The notes under the pieces are model-generated. The model ran no database searches and had not been told where the DNA came from. It was given only the letters and a program-made list of their open reading frames with translations. Positions 16,883 through 27,205 of a stretch of 64,000 nucleotides of DNA are shown in pieces. The stretch spans positions 2,942,501 to 3,006,500 of the forward strand of contig NZ_AP023361.1 in the NCBI RefSeq assembly GCF_014191545.1, given 5' to 3'. This stretch comes from Terrihabitans soli. GTDB lineage: Bacteria; Pseudomonadota; Alphaproteobacteria; Rhizobiales; Methylopilaceae. Position 1 is the first letter of the stretch. Each line of letters begins with the position of its first letter. The position numbers and the translations under genes are program-made.

Positions 16883-18538
16883 CTATTCCGCAGGCGCGAG
16901 AGCGCGCATGTCCGAGACCTGTTCCGGCTCGGCGCCCTTCACCGTCATCCAGATGTTGAAGGCCATGATCGCAGCGCCTGCGAGGAACAGGACACCGCCG
17001 AGCGCGCGGATGACGTAGAAGATGTGCATCGCCTCGACCGACTCGACGAACGAGTATTCGAGGAAGCCGAGCGAGGTGTAGGCACGCCACATCAGGCCCT
17101 GAAGGATGCCGGCGACCCACATCGAGGTGATGTAGAGAACAATGCCGAGCGTCGAAATCCAGAAGTGCCAATTGACGAGCTTCAGCGAATAGACTTCACG
17201 CCGGTTCCACAGCCATGGGACAAGGCAATAGATCGCGCCGAAGGAAATATAGGCGACCCAGCCGAGCGCGCCGGAATGCACATGGCCGATCGTCCAGTCC
17301 GTGTAATGGCTGAGCGAATTGACCGCCTTCAGCGACATTAACGGGCCTTCAAACGTCGACATGCCGTAGAAGGCGACAGCGACGACCATCATGCGCAGAA
17401 CGGGGTCGGTGCGCAGCTTGTCCCAGGCGCCGGACAGCGTCATCAGTCCGTTGATCATGCCGCCCCAGGACGGCATCCACAGCATGATCGAGAAGGTCGC
17501 GCCGAGCGTCTGCGCCCAGTCCGGCAGCGCCGTGTAGTGCAGATGATGCGGACCCGCCCAGATATAGAGGAAGATCAGCGCCCAGAAATGGATGATCGAC
17601 AGGCGATAGGAATAGACCGGACGGTCGGCGCGCTTGGGGATGAAGTAGTACATCAGCGCAAGGAAGCCGGCAGTCAGGAAGAAGCCGACCGCGTTGTGCC
17701 CGTACCACCACTGCACCATGGCATCCTGCACGCCCGACCAGACGATGTAGGATTTCGGCGACAGCACGGAGACCGGAATCGCTGCATTGTTCACGAGATG
17801 CAGAACCGCAATCGTGACGATGAAGCCGAGATAGAACCAATTCGCCACATAGATGTGCGGCTCTTTGCGCTTGGCGAGCGTCGCGACGAAGACGCCGAAA
17901 TAGGTGACCCAGACGGCCGTCAGAAACAGATCGGCATACCATTCCGGCTCGGCATATTCCTTCCCCTGCGTAATGCCGAGGAGGTAGCCCGTCGCTGCAA
18001 TGACGATGAAGAGCTGATAGCCGAGCACGACGAACCACGGCGCGATATCGCCGGCAAGGCGCGCGCGGCATGTGCGCTGCACGACATAGAAGCTCGTCGC
18101 CAGAAGGACATTGCCGCCGAAGGCGAAAATCACGGCCGATGTGTGCAGCGGCCGCAAGCGCCCGAACGCGGTTTCCGCAAGGCCGAGATTGAGCACGGGA
18201 AAGGCGAGCTGAAAGGCGATGATGACGCCGACGGCGAAACCGGCAATGCCCCAGAAGACGGCGGCGATCGTCGCAAACTTTACCGGCGCCATATTGTAAT
18301 TGGGCTTGCCGCCGATTTCCTGTGGCGGCGGCGCAGCCGGGCGCGCCTGATAGCGGTTGACGATATGAAGGCTGGCCGCCAGCGATGCCGCCGAAAACAG
18401 ATAGGCGTGAAATGCATAGGCCGAAGACCATGCCAGGCCGCCGACGATAAAGGTGAACAGGGCAAAAAGTGCGAAGAACGCCGCGAGCAGGAACTCAGGC
18501 GTCGTCATTTGCTTTTCCGGCAGAGTGGCGCTGGTCAT
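16883..18538 (-). CDS. ccoN: cbb3 cytochrome oxidase catalytic subunit CcoN/FixN
   Basis: 551 residues, haem-copper oxidase subunit I with about 14 membrane segments. Recognisable elements are [15 protein letters not shown] (CuB/haem-ligand helix), [14 protein letters not shown] and the haem-ligand helix [16 protein letters not shown] high-affinity terminal oxidase for micro-oxic respiration. It is the first gene of the oxidase operon; the only strong upstream regulatory site is the FixK/FNR box at 18622-18635, 84 bases before the start codon. Confidence 0.96.
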   Translation of the reverse strand: MTSATLPEKQMTTPEFLLAAFFALFALFTFIVGGLAWSSAYAFHAYLFSAASLAASLHIVNRYQARPAAPPPQEIGGKPNYNMAPVKFATIAAVFWGIAGFAVGVIIAFQLAFPVLNLGLAETAFGRLRPLHTSAVIFAFGGNVLLATSFYVVQRTCRARLAGDIAPWFVVLGYQLFIVIAATGYLLGITQGKEYAEPEWYADLFLTAVWVTYFGVFVATLAKRKEPHIYVANWFYLGFIVTIAVLHLVNNAAIPVSVLSPKSYIVWSGVQDAMVQWWYGHNAVGFFLTAGFLALMYYFIPKRADRPVYSYRLSIIHFWALIFLYIWAGPHHLHYTALPDWAQTLGATFSIMLWMPSWGGMINGLMTLSGAWDKLRTDPVLRMMVVAVAFYGMSTFEGPLMSLKAVNSLSHYTDWTIGHVHSGALGWVAYISFGAIYCLVPWLWNRREVYSLKLVNWHFWISTLGIVLYITSMWVAGILQGLMWRAYTSLGFLEYSFVESVEAMHIFYVIRALGGVLFLAGAAIMAFNIWMTVKGAEPEQVSDMRALAPAE

Positions 18539-18621
18539 CAGGGGCCTTGCTGACGTGACCGCCGGCTGTTCCGGCGTCTTTCGAACGCTTCCAGATATCG
18601 CTGTCAGCGCCCGGATTTGCC

Positions 18622-18635
18622 TTGATCTCGATCAA
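18622..18635 (-). promoter_or_regulatory. FixK/FNR box upstream of ccoN
   Basis: TTGAT-CTCG-ATCAA is a perfect match to the FixK/FNR consensus TTGAT-N4-ATCAA. It is centred about 90 bases upstream of the ccoN start codon, compatible with an activator site near -40. FixK genes are normally induced by FixL/FixJ, encoded next door, but no fixK lies in the window. The box is palindromic; the only gene it fits is ccoN on the minus strand. Confidence 0.88.
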
Positions 18636-18677
18636 GTGGAAGAGCGACCGGACGTTTTGGCACAGGCCCTTATTCGC

Positions 18678-18694
18678 GCTCACGGCCCGTGAGC
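18678..18694. repeat. Short inverted repeat between fixJ and ccoN
   Basis: GCTCACG-GCC-CGTGAGC is a perfect 7-base inverted repeat with a 3-base centre, between the fixJ terminator and the FixK box. It could be an operator or part of a second stop signal; there is no T-run on either side. Confidence 0.5.
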
Positions 18695-18714
18695 GGCAAT
18701 ACATTTAAGCTCTA

Positions 18715-18734
18715 GGGAAAAGCCCTTACGGGCG
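18715..18734 (-). terminator. Intrinsic terminator after fixJ
   Basis: On the minus strand, 13-32 bases after the fixJ stop codon, GCCC-GTAA-GGGC is followed by TTTTCCC. The stem is short but GC-only with a GNRA-type tetraloop. It would separate fixLJ transcription from the ccoN operon. Confidence 0.5.
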
Positions 18735-18746
18735 GAAAGCTCGCTT

Positions 18747-19361
18747 CTACGCCGTCAGAAACCCGGCGACGAGCGCCAGGCGCACGAGCTCCGCAAGGCT
18801 GCGGGAGCCGGTTTTCGACATCACATTAGCGCGGTGGATTTCGACGGTCCGGACGCTGATTCCAAGCTCATGCGCCACAATCTTGTTGGGATTGCCGCGC
18901 ACGAGGCTCAGCATCACCTCATGCTCGCGGGGGGACAGCGCCTCAAGGCGCCGCAGAACATCTGCCCTCTGTTCGCCGTCAACGCCGCGCGGCGCCGGGC
19001 CCCGCAGCGCAAAATTGATAGCCGTCATCAGCCGCTCATTGTCGAACGGCTTTTCAATAAAATCCGCTGCACCGCGCCGCATGGCATCGACCGCAAGAGG
19101 TATATCGCCGTGCCCGGTGATCACGATCACCGCAAGATCCGGCCGCTTCTCCTTGGCGCGTTCCAGAAGCTCAAGCCCCGACATTTGCGGCATGCGCACA
19201 TCGGCGATGAGGCATTTGCAGATGTTCAGGTCGATCGATTCAAGGAATTTCGGTCCGGACTCGAACAGCATGGTTTTGAAACCCGCCATATCGAGCATGA
19301 AGCCGAGCGATTTGCGCGCAGCAAGATCGTCGTCGACGATGCACACCAGCCCCTTATCCAT
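18747..19361 (-). CDS. fixJ: Oxygen-responsive regulator FixJ
   Basis: 204 residues. Receiver domain with acidic pocket D10-D12 (CIVDDD), phospho-acceptor D54 ([13 protein letters not shown]) and K104 region (FIEKPF), then a LuxR-type helix-turn-helix ([20 protein letters not shown]...[16 protein letters not shown]). It is phosphorylated by FixL under low oxygen and usually activates fixK and nifA. It overlaps the end of fixL by eight bases. Confidence 0.94.
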   Translation of the reverse strand: MDKGLVCIVDDDLAARKSLGFMLDMAGFKTMLFESGPKFLESIDLNICKCLIADVRMPQMSGLELLERAKEKRPDLAVIVITGHGDIPLAVDAMRRGAADFIEKPFDNERLMTAINFALRGPAPRGVDGEQRADVLRRLEALSPREHEVMLSLVRGNPNKIVAHELGISVRTVEIHRANVMSKTGSRSLAELVRLALVAGFLTA

Positions 19362-20838
19362 CGCTATTCTCCTCTGCGATCGGCAGCGTGAACCGGAAAA
19401 CCGTTCCGCCGCCAGGATTGTCCTCAGCCCAGATCTGACCGCTATGCGCCTCGATGATCGTGCGCGACACGGAGAGGCCTACCCCGAGGCCGTCCTCTTT
19501 CGTCGTTACGAAAGGCTGGAACAGTTGCGCCTTCACATCCGCTGAAAGTCCCGTGCCGGTATCGGCCACAGCGACCGTTGCCGTCTTCTTGTCTTTTAGT
19601 TCCGTTGACAGAACGAGTTCTCGGCGCGGCGCATCGATCATGGATTCGATGGCGTTGCGGGTCAGATTGAGGATGACCTGCTGAATCTGGACTTTGTCGA
19701 CGAGAACAGGGCCGATCGCTGCATCGAGGTTGAGTTTGACGCGAAGATCCATGGCCTTTGCGCCGACAAGCGCGAGCGCGCTTGCTTCTTCGACAAGGCG
19801 GCCAAGATGCGTGGCTTCGCGATCCGTCTCGCCGCGGGCCACAAAATTGCGCATGCGGCGAATGATTTCGCCGGCGCGCACCGCCTGATCCGCCGCGCTT
19901 TGCAGCGGCTCGCGCAGAACGCCCGCCGTTTCGTCGCTGCACTGATCGAGAAAGAACAGCGCCCCGGTCTGATAATTGGCGATCGCCGAAAGAGGCTGGT
20001 TCAGTTCGTGCGCCAAAGTCGATGCCATTTCGCCCATGGCGCTGAGGCGCGAGATATGAATGATCTCGCTCTGCAGCTCCTGCAGACGCGTTTCGGTCTG
20101 ACGGCGTTCGGTGAGATCGCGCACAAATCCGGTGAAGAATCGCTGATCCTGCGACCGCATCTCGCCGACCGAGAGCTCCATCGGAAATGTCGTTCCGTCC
20201 TTGCGCAGACCGGTAACGATCCGTCCCTTACCGATGATTCTCGCGTCGCCGGTGGCGAGATAGCGGTTCACGTAGTTATCGTGATTCTCCCGGTACGGGC
20301 CCGGCATAAGCATGCTGACATTCTGCCCGATCACTTCGTCGGCATAGTGCTGAAACAGACGTTCTGCGGCGCTTGAGAACGACTGGATGATGCCGCGTTC
20401 GTTGATAACGACCATCGCATCCGGGACAGTATCGAGAATGGATTTGAGATGCGCTTCGCGATTGCGCAGCGTGTTGGTGATCACAGCCGATGAGATCACT
20501 TCGCGGCGCACGCGCCCACCAATGATGCCGATGGCAACGCCGTTGATGACAAAAAGCGCGTTGAACAGAAAGTCGGTGCTTTTCACACCGTCGTACTGGG
20601 CCGCGATGAAGCCGAGCGAGGCGCCGAGTACTGTTGCAAGCAAAGCCGGCCCCGCGCCGAAGAAGGCGCCGATGATCACCGCGGGCAGGAAGAACTGATA
20701 ACCGGCGATCGTGCCGGCCACCGGAGAGAAACTTTCGCGGACGAGATAGCCGATGGCGCAGGCAACAACGGCGACGGCATAGCCGAACCACCAGGCATCG
20801 CCGATAGACGCACGCGAAGGGCCCGACGTCATCGCCAT
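19354..20838 (-). CDS. fixL: Oxygen sensor histidine kinase FixL
   Basis: 494 residues. Four hydrophobic segments lie within residues 15-110, then a haem-binding PAS domain whose key residues match known FixL: proximal haem His H186 (ENHDNYV), R192, and R206 in GRIVTG (equivalents of His200, Arg206 and Arg220 of Bradyrhizobium FixL). The kinase has phospho-His H277 ([11 protein letters not shown]), N box [10 protein letters not shown] and G boxes ADTGTGLS and [12 protein letters not shown]. The intact haem pocket supports true O2 sensing. The 188 bases upstream hold no signal I can name. Confidence 0.95.
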   Translation of the reverse strand: MAMTSGPSRASIGDAWWFGYAVAVVACAIGYLVRESFSPVAGTIAGYQFFLPAVIIGAFFGAGPALLATVLGASLGFIAAQYDGVKSTDFLFNALFVINGVAIGIIGGRVRREVISSAVITNTLRNREAHLKSILDTVPDAMVVINERGIIQSFSSAAERLFQHYADEVIGQNVSMLMPGPYRENHDNYVNRYLATGDARIIGKGRIVTGLRKDGTTFPMELSVGEMRSQDQRFFTGFVRDLTERRQTETRLQELQSEIIHISRLSAMGEMASTLAHELNQPLSAIANYQTGALFFLDQCSDETAGVLREPLQSAADQAVRAGEIIRRMRNFVARGETDREATHLGRLVEEASALALVGAKAMDLRVKLNLDAAIGPVLVDKVQIQQVILNLTRNAIESMIDAPRRELVLSTELKDKKTATVAVADTGTGLSADVKAQLFQPFVTTKEDGLGVGLSVSRTIIEAHSGQIWAEDNPGGGTVFRFTLPIAEENSDG

Positions 20839-21026
20839 GAAGCGGCCCCCGGCACTGCTTCAGGCCTCGCCCAATAGGTAATTACCCTGATTTCCGGCCT
20901 CCCAACCCTAACGTACTCTAAACTAGACATAATTCCCCTTAAGCGGATGCTGTCCAGTGTGTGCGCGTTTGTTTTCTTTCGCGGTCCAGGATTGGCGCCC
21001 TCTCTCTCGCAGGGGTTGAGTGTAAT

Positions 21027-21608
21027 ATGGCCCGGATTCTTGTTCTACTGGGTCACCCCGACACCAGAACTCCGCATCTGTGCAATGCGCTCGCCGACGC
21101 CTACATCGCCGGCGCCGAGGAACGCGGCCATCAGATTCGGCGCATCGATCTGAGCCGTTTGAATTTTCCGCTTCTCCGATCGCAGAAGGACTGGTTCGAA
21201 AATTCAGGCAATATTGATATCGAAAGCGCGCAGGAACATCTGCGCTGGGCCGAACACATTTTTATTACCTACCCGCTCTGGCTCGGCGGTATGCCCGCCA
21301 TGCTGAAGGGATTTTTCGAGCAGGTGATGCGGCCGGGCTTTGCGCTGGATGGCGGAAACGGTCAGGCCTACAGCCCGCTGCTCGGCGGACGCAGCGCCCG
21401 GGTCGTTGTCACCATGGGCATGCCCGCTTTCGTCTATAGGTGGTATTTCCGGGCGCACAGCCTTAAGGCGCTAGAACGCAACATTCTGCGTTTCGTCGGC
21501 ATAAGGCCGGTCCGCTCGACCGTTATTGGCCGGACCGAATCCCTGACCGTGCCGGCGCGCGGCAAATGGCTCGACACCATGCACCGCCTCGGCCAGGCGG
21601 CCGTTTAG
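21027..21608 (+). CDS. NAD(P)H-dependent flavodoxin-fold oxidoreductase (quinone reductase / MdaB-KefF type)
   Basis: 193 residues, Flavodoxin_2 fold: N-terminal VLLGHPDTRTP, then YPLWLGGMPAMLKGFFEQV, the conserved FMN-side motif of NQO1/MdaB/KefF-type proteins, and LGGRSARVVVTMGMP. ATG 21027 is preceded by AGGGG at 21011-21015. Likely a two-electron reduction of quinones or similar compounds. It stands alone between fixL (divergent) and the SOS cassette, and its stop lies 46 bases before the LexA box, so it is not part of that operon. Confidence 0.78.
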   Translation: MARILVLLGHPDTRTPHLCNALADAYIAGAEERGHQIRRIDLSRLNFPLLRSQKDWFENSGNIDIESAQEHLRWAEHIFITYPLWLGGMPAMLKGFFEQVMRPGFALDGGNGQAYSPLLGGRSARVVVTMGMPAFVYRWYFRAHSLKALERNILRFVGIRPVRSTVIGRTESLTVPARGKWLDTMHRLGQAAV

Positions 21609-21654
21609 CCTTTTCCCCAGTTCTTGACTCTTTAACGCCTCGCGAGTGTTATAA

Positions 21655-21669
21655 GAACAAAACAGGAAC
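21655..21669 (+). promoter_or_regulatory. LexA box of the imuA-imuB-dnaE2 cassette
   Basis: GAAC-AAAACAG-GAAC is an exact alphaproteobacterial LexA motif (GAAC-N7-GAAC), ending seven bases before the imuA start. Binding here would block transcription until DNA damage inactivates LexA. Confidence 0.9.
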
Positions 21670-21676
21670 ACATGAA

Positions 21677-22486
21677 ATGCCGCCGCCGAATGTCCGAACC
21701 ATTGCCGATCTGCGGCAGGCCCTCGCCGCCCTCGGCGCGCAGGATCAGACTTTTGCGGCGGCAGGCTCACGACTGACCTTCGGCGCGAAGGAACTCGACG
21801 CCGCACTCGATGGCGGATTGCCGGTCGCGGCCCTTCATGAGGTCTATGCGGCGAAAGAGGGCGACGGGCCCGCGGCTTCGGCCTTTGCACTCGCTTTAAT
21901 GCTGCGGGCCGCGCCGCAGAAAAACATCGTCTGGGTCCGTCAGGATATGGCGGCGCGCGAGCTCGGCGAACTCTACCCGCCCGGCCTTGCCGAATTCGGC
22001 GCCGATCCGCGTTCCATTGTGTCCGTACAGGTGAAGGATGCCATGGCAGCATTGCGCGCCGGCAATGAAGCGCTGCGCTGTCCGGCGCTCGGCGCGGTCG
22101 CCATCGAGCTCTGGGGCCCGGCCAAAGCCGTCGATCTGACCGCCACGCGACGGCTGGTAAGAGCCGTCGAGAAAACAGGAACGATGGCGCTCCTGATCCG
22201 TCTTGCCGCCGAGCCCATGCCGAGCGCGGCGCTGAGCCGCTGGAGCGTGCGCACATCTTCATCCGCAGCCCTGACTGCCGACGCGCCGGGCATCAGCCGT
22301 TTCGACGTCGATTTACTGCGCCACCGGGCCGGGTTTCCGCCCATGAGTTTTTGTATGGAGTGGGACCATGACCGATCTTCTTTCCGGACAGCTTTCCAGG
22401 CACCGGCGCTATCTCGCTCTATGGCTGCCATGGCTCCCGACCGATCGGCTGCACCGGATCAAACGCCGCTCCGGAGAGCCGGCTGA
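21677..22486 (+). CDS. imuA: SOS mutagenesis accessory protein ImuA
   Basis: 269 residues, RecA-like/ImuA family (FGAKELDAALDGGLPVAALHEV, a degenerate Walker region, then NIVWVRQDMAARELGELY). ATG 21677 is the first in-frame start after the LexA box. It acts with ImuB and DnaE2 in damage-induced mutagenesis. Its last ~40 codons overlap the start of imuB by 119 bases in another frame, so the C-terminal part after DHDRSS is constrained by imuB. Confidence 0.9.
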   Translation: MPPPNVRTIADLRQALAALGAQDQTFAAAGSRLTFGAKELDAALDGGLPVAALHEVYAAKEGDGPAASAFALALMLRAAPQKNIVWVRQDMAARELGELYPPGLAEFGADPRSIVSVQVKDAMAALRAGNEALRCPALGAVAIELWGPAKAVDLTATRRLVRAVEKTGTMALLIRLAAEPMPSAALSRWSVRTSSSAALTADAPGISRFDVDLLRHRAGFPPMSFCMEWDHDRSSFRTAFQAPALSRSMAAMAPDRSAAPDQTPLRRAG

Positions 22487-23936
22487 AAAACCTCTGATCG
22501 TTCTGGCGCGGGTGAAAAGCGCGCTGCGCATCGCCCATGCCGACAGGAAAGCGCACGCGCTCGGTCTTTCTCCGGGCCTTACTCTGGCCGATGCGCGGGC
22601 GCGCGTGCCCGATCTCGACCTCGCGGATGAGGATGCAGCCGCCGATGCTGCGCTGCTCGACCATATCGCCGACTGGTGCGACCGTTACACACCGCTGGTC
22701 GGCATGGATGGCGATGACGGCATCATGCTGGATATTACCGGCTGCACGCATTTGTTCGGCGGCGAGGCGGCGCTCAACGCCGATCTTGTGACGCGCCTCA
22801 TGCGCATGGGGTTTTCCGTGCGCAGCGCGATTGCCGGAACGCCAGACTGCGCGCGCGCCGTCGCACGCTATGGGGAAGGCGGCGTTGTAGCGGCGGGGTG
22901 CGAAGCTGCGCGCGTTGCGCCTCTGCCGGTCGCAGCGCTCGGCGTTTCCGGAGACACGGTCACCGCTTTGGCGCGCGCCGGACTGCGCCGCATCAAAGAT
23001 CTCGCGAACCGCCCCCGAGCGCCGCTCGCCGCGCGCTTCGGCCAGGACCTGCTGGATCGTCTTTCGCGTACACTCGGCGAAATCGACCATCCGCTGTCGC
23101 CGCGCCGGCCTTTGCCCGAGCTTGCCGCCGAACGGCGCTTCGCCGAACCCATCGGCCGCGCCGAAGACATGATCGCCGCACTCGGTGAACTCGCGCAAAA
23201 TCTTGCCGAATGTCTCGAAGCGCGCGGCCATGGCGGGCGGCGTTTCGAGGCGAGTTTCTTTCGTACCGACGGCGCGGTGCGGCGCATAGCAGTTCTTGCC
23301 GGAAAGCCGCTGCGCGATGCGAAAACGCTGGCGAAACTCTTCGACGAAAAGCTAGACGCCCTCGCAGACCCCGTCGATCCCGGCTTCGGCTTCGACATGA
23401 TCAGGCTCGATGCCCTCGCCAGCGAAGCCGCACACCATGTGCAGACCGGGCTCGACGGCAAGGAAAATGAAACCGAAGAGATCGCCGAGCTGATCGACCG
23501 TCTCGGGGCCCGGTTTGGCGCGGCGAGCATCCGCCGCTTCGTGCCGCAGGACAGCCATATCCCCGAACGCGCTGCGCTGAGCGTTGCGGCCATCTCGGAC
23601 AAAGCCGGTTCCGGCGCATGGGCGCAGCGCGAGGAAGGATCGCCGCCGATGCGGCCTTTGCGTCTCTTCGATCCGCCCGAAGCCGTCGATGAAACCTTGT
23701 CGGAAGTTCCGGACGGTCCGCCGATTCGCTTCCGCTGGCGGCGCGTTGTGCGCGAAGTTGCGCGCGCCGAAGGCCCCGAGCGCATCGCGCCCGAATGGTG
23801 GAAGCGCGACGATAAAAGCCTGACACGGGATTATTTCCGCGTTGAAGACCGCGAGGGCCATCGCTACTGGCTCTACCGTGAAGGCATGTATGGGCAGGAC
23901 GCGCCGCGCTGGTTCATGCACGGGCTGTTCGCATGA
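22368..23936 (+). CDS. imuB: Y-family polymerase-like protein ImuB
   Basis: 522 residues. Y-family polymerase fold (YLALWLPWLPTDRLHR at the N-terminus, GDDGIMLDITGCTHLFGG, helix-hairpin-helix near GLRRIKDLANRPRAPLAARFG, little-finger region) and a long C-terminal extension ending WFMHGLFA. ImuB proteins generally lack polymerase activity and act as the beta-clamp-binding adaptor for DnaE2. Overlaps dnaE2 by ATGA. Confidence 0.92.
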   Translation: MTDLLSGQLSRHRRYLALWLPWLPTDRLHRIKRRSGEPAEKPLIVLARVKSALRIAHADRKAHALGLSPGLTLADARARVPDLDLADEDAAADAALLDHIADWCDRYTPLVGMDGDDGIMLDITGCTHLFGGEAALNADLVTRLMRMGFSVRSAIAGTPDCARAVARYGEGGVVAAGCEAARVAPLPVAALGVSGDTVTALARAGLRRIKDLANRPRAPLAARFGQDLLDRLSRTLGEIDHPLSPRRPLPELAAERRFAEPIGRAEDMIAALGELAQNLAECLEARGHGGRRFEASFFRTDGAVRRIAVLAGKPLRDAKTLAKLFDEKLDALADPVDPGFGFDMIRLDALASEAAHHVQTGLDGKENETEEIAELIDRLGARFGAASIRRFVPQDSHIPERAALSVAAISDKAGSGAWAQREEGSPPMRPLRLFDPPEAVDETLSEVPDGPPIRFRWRRVVREVARAEGPERIAPEWWKRDDKSLTRDYFRVEDREGHRYWLYREGMYGQDAPRWFMHGLFA

Positions 23937-26900
23937 TCTATGCCGAAGCCGTCGCCGCCTCGAATTTCTCGTTTTTGCGCGGCGCCTCTCACCCCGCCGA
24001 TATGGTCAAGCGCGCCGCCGAACTCGGACTTAACGGTATCGGCATTGCCGACCGCAACACGGTGGCCGGCGCCGTCCGCGCCTATGTGCCGATCAAGGAC
24101 GCGCAGGACGAATATGCACAGCAGAATAACGGCGCGGCCCTTCCCTTCACTTTAATGATCGGGGCGCGGCTCGTTTTCGCGGACGGCACGCCCGATATCG
24201 TCGCCTATCCCGAGAACCGCGACGGCTGGGCACGCCTCTGCCGTCTGCTGACGCAAGGAAATCTCCGCGCCGAGAAGAGCCAATGCCGATTGCGTTTCGA
24301 AGACCTCATCGGCGACACGCGAAAACTTCTTCTGGTCCTGATGCCACCGAAGAGGCTGGAAGAGACGGACCCCGTTCTGGCGCAGCTTGCGGACGCCGCA
24401 CGCGGCTCGCTCTGGCTCGGCGCCACCATGCATCGCCAGGGAACCGACCGGCGGCGGCTGTTCCTTCTCAAGGATATGGCGCGCAAACATCGCGTGCCGC
24501 TAATCGCGACCAATGATGCGCTGTACGATGCGCCGGAGCAACGGCCTTTGCAGGATGTCATCACCTGCATTCGCGAAGGGCTGAAGATCGAAAGCGCCGG
24601 GCGCATTCTCGAAGCCAATGCAGAGAGGCATCTGAAAGACCCGCGCGAGATGGCGCGCCTGTTCCGCGATGCACCGGAGGCGATCGAGGAAACTCAGCAT
24701 CTGTTCGGCCGCTGCAATTTCTCACTTGGAGAATTAAAACCGGATTATCCCGACGAGCCGGTACCGCCCGGCAAGACGGCGCAGACCCATCTGGAAGATC
24801 TCTGCTGGCGCAGAGCCGCCATCCGCTATCCCGCCGGCATTCCGAAAAAGGTGGAAGACCTTCTGCAACAGGAGCTCGGCTTCATCGCGGCCTCCGATTA
24901 TGCGCGCTATTTTCTGACGATCCACGACATCGTCCGTTTTGCCGACGACAAGGGCATTCTCTGCCAGGGCCGCGGCTCGGCGGCCAATTCCGTCGTCTGC
25001 TTCATTCTCGGCATCACCAATGTCGACCCGGAAGAGATCGATGTTCTCTTTGCGCGCTTTCTCTCCAAGGAACGCGAGGAGCCGCCGGATATCGACGTCG
25101 ATTTCGAACATGAGCGACGCGAAGAGGTGATCCAGTATGTCTATGAGCGCTATGGCCGCCACCGCGCCGGCATCGCCGCGACCGTCATCACCTATCGTCC
25201 CCGCAGCGCCATTCGCGAAACCGGCAAGGTGCTCGGCCTGACCGAAGATGTGACGTCTGCTTTGGCCTCGACGGTGTGGGGAAGCTGGGGCGAGGATTTG
25301 CCGGAAGGCCATGTGCGGCAGGCGGGGCTTGCGCCGTCAAATCCCGAAATCGCCCGCGCCGTCGATTTCGCTAATCGGCTCATAGGCTTTCCGCGGCATC
25401 TGTCGCAGCATGTCGGCGGTTTCGTGCTGACGCGCGGGCGGCTCGATGAAACCGTGCCCATCGGCAATGCGGCGATGGACGACCGCACCTTTATCGAATG
25501 GGACCGCGACGACATCGCCGTGCTCGGCCTGATGAAGGTCGATGTGCTCGCGCTCGGCATGCTGACCTGCCTGAAGAAATCGCTCGACATGCTGCTTGCG
25601 CATAAAGGCATGGAGCACAGCCTCTCCTCGATCGAGGGCGGAGATGAAGCCGTCTATGCGATGTTGCAGAAAGGCGATTCCATCGGCGTGTTTCAGGTCG
25701 AGAGCCGAGCGCAGATCAACATGCTGCCGCGTCTGAAGCCGAAGAAGTTCTACGATCTCGTCATTCAGGTTGCCATCGTCCGCCCCGGCCCGATCCAGGG
25801 CGATATGGTGCACCCGTATTTGAGGCGCCGCGCAGAGAAAGAAACCGTCGAGTATCCGTCTCCCGGGCCCGGCTACAATCAGAACGAACTCAGAGATGTT
25901 TTAGGCAAGACGCTCGGTGTGCCGCTCTTTCAGGAACAGGCGATGCGGCTTGCTATCGTCGCCGCGGACTTCACGCCGGAAGAGGCCAACGGATTGCGCC
26001 GCGCCATGGCGACCTTCCGCCATGTCGGCACCATCCACTCTTTCGAACACAAAATGATCGAAGGCATGGTGCGGCGCGGCTATGAGCGCGATTTCGCCGA
26101 GCGCTGCTTCAAACAGATCGAAGGCTTCGGCTCATATGGTTTCCCGGAAAGCCATGCCGCCGCCTTCGCTCATCTGGTCTACATCTCGTCCTGGATCAAA
26201 TGCCATCATCCGGATGTGTTCGCAGCGGCGCTTTTGAACTCGCAGCCCATGGGCTTTTACGCCCCGGCGCAGATCGTCCGCGATGCGCGCGAACACGGCG
26301 TCGAAGTGCGCACCGCCGACATCAATCACAGCTTCTGGGACAACACGCTCGAAGCGGTCAGCGATGAACCCAATCATATTCATGCCCTCCGCATCGGGCT
26401 CCGGCAGATCGACGGCTTCCGCGAGGAATGGTCATTGAAACTCGCAAAGCTCCGCGGCACGGGCTTTTCCGACATCGAAACGCTCGCCCGCCGCACAAGT
26501 CTTCCTCGCAGGGCTCTCGAGCTTCTCGCCGATGCGGACGCCTGCCGCTCCATCGGCATGGACCGCAGAGAAGCCTTATGGGCGGTGCGCCGCTTGCCGG
26601 GCGGCGAGACGCTGCCGCTCTTTGCTCATGCCGATGCGGCGGAACTTGCCAGCGAACCCGAGGCGCATCTTCCGCTGATGCCGGCCTCCGAGCATGTGAT
26701 CACGGATTATCAGACCATGCGCCTGTCGCTGAAGGCGCATCCGCTGCACTTCCTGCGCGGGCTTTACCGGAAAGAAGGACTGAAAAGCTGCGCCGAGACG
26801 GTGGCGCTGAAGGACGGCACGTTTTGCCGCAATGCCGGTGTCGTGCTCGTCCGCCAGCGGCCGGGCGAAGGCAATGTCGTGTTCATGACCATCGAAGACG

Positions 26901-27199
26901 AGACGGGCATCACCAATGTCGTCGTCTGGTCGAGCCTCTTCCAGCAGTTCCGCCGCGAGGTGATGGGATCGCGTCTCATCGAAGTGCGCGGACGCGTGCA
27001 GCGCAGCGAGGAAGGCGTCGTCCATCTCATGGCGCAAAGACTGATCGATCGCACATCCGATCTTCGCCTGTTATCGGAGGTCAACCAGCCGCATTTCCAA
27101 CTGACGCGGGCCGATGAAATTCTTCACCCGCAGCATCCACGAACGTCGAACCATCCGCGCAATGAGAGGATCATCCCGAAATCGCGGGATTTCCACTAG
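23933..27199 (+). CDS. dnaE2: Error-prone DNA polymerase III alpha, DnaE2
   Basis: 1088 residues. N-terminal PHP domain (NFSFLRGASHPADMVKRA), C-family polymerase core with CQGRGSAANSVVCFILGIT and catalytic acidic residues in PPDIDVDFEHER, helix-hairpin-helix and OB domains. Shorter than the replicative DnaE and lacking its C-terminal tail, as in DnaE2/ImuC. It makes the mutagenic bypass synthesis of the cassette. A weak hairpin (ATCCCG-AAATCG-CGGGAT, 27173-27190) lies in its last codons, just before the convergent neighbour. Confidence 0.95.
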   Translation: MIYAEAVAASNFSFLRGASHPADMVKRAAELGLNGIGIADRNTVAGAVRAYVPIKDAQDEYAQQNNGAALPFTLMIGARLVFADGTPDIVAYPENRDGWARLCRLLTQGNLRAEKSQCRLRFEDLIGDTRKLLLVLMPPKRLEETDPVLAQLADAARGSLWLGATMHRQGTDRRRLFLLKDMARKHRVPLIATNDALYDAPEQRPLQDVITCIREGLKIESAGRILEANAERHLKDPREMARLFRDAPEAIEETQHLFGRCNFSLGELKPDYPDEPVPPGKTAQTHLEDLCWRRAAIRYPAGIPKKVEDLLQQELGFIAASDYARYFLTIHDIVRFADDKGILCQGRGSAANSVVCFILGITNVDPEEIDVLFARFLSKEREEPPDIDVDFEHERREEVIQYVYERYGRHRAGIAATVITYRPRSAIRETGKVLGLTEDVTSALASTVWGSWGEDLPEGHVRQAGLAPSNPEIARAVDFANRLIGFPRHLSQHVGGFVLTRGRLDETVPIGNAAMDDRTFIEWDRDDIAVLGLMKVDVLALGMLTCLKKSLDMLLAHKGMEHSLSSIEGGDEAVYAMLQKGDSIGVFQVESRAQINMLPRLKPKKFYDLVIQVAIVRPGPIQGDMVHPYLRRRAEKETVEYPSPGPGYNQNELRDVLGKTLGVPLFQEQAMRLAIVAADFTPEEANGLRRAMATFRHVGTIHSFEHKMIEGMVRRGYERDFAERCFKQIEGFGSYGFPESHAAAFAHLVYISSWIKCHHPDVFAAALLNSQPMGFYAPAQIVRDAREHGVEVRTADINHSFWDNTLEAVSDEPNHIHALRIGLRQIDGFREEWSLKLAKLRGTGFSDIETLARRTSLPRRALELLADADACRSIGMDRREALWAVRRLPGGETLPLFAHADAAELASEPEAHLPLMPASEHVITDYQTMRLSLKAHPLHFLRGLYRKEGLKSCAETVALKDGTFCRNAGVVLVRQRPGEGNVVFMTIEDETGITNVVVWSSLFQQFRREVMGSRLIEVRGRVQRSEEGVVHLMAQRLIDRTSDLRLLSEVNQPHFQLTRADEILHPQHPRTSNHPRNERIIPKSRDFH

Positions 27200-27205
27200 C
27201 CGTGC

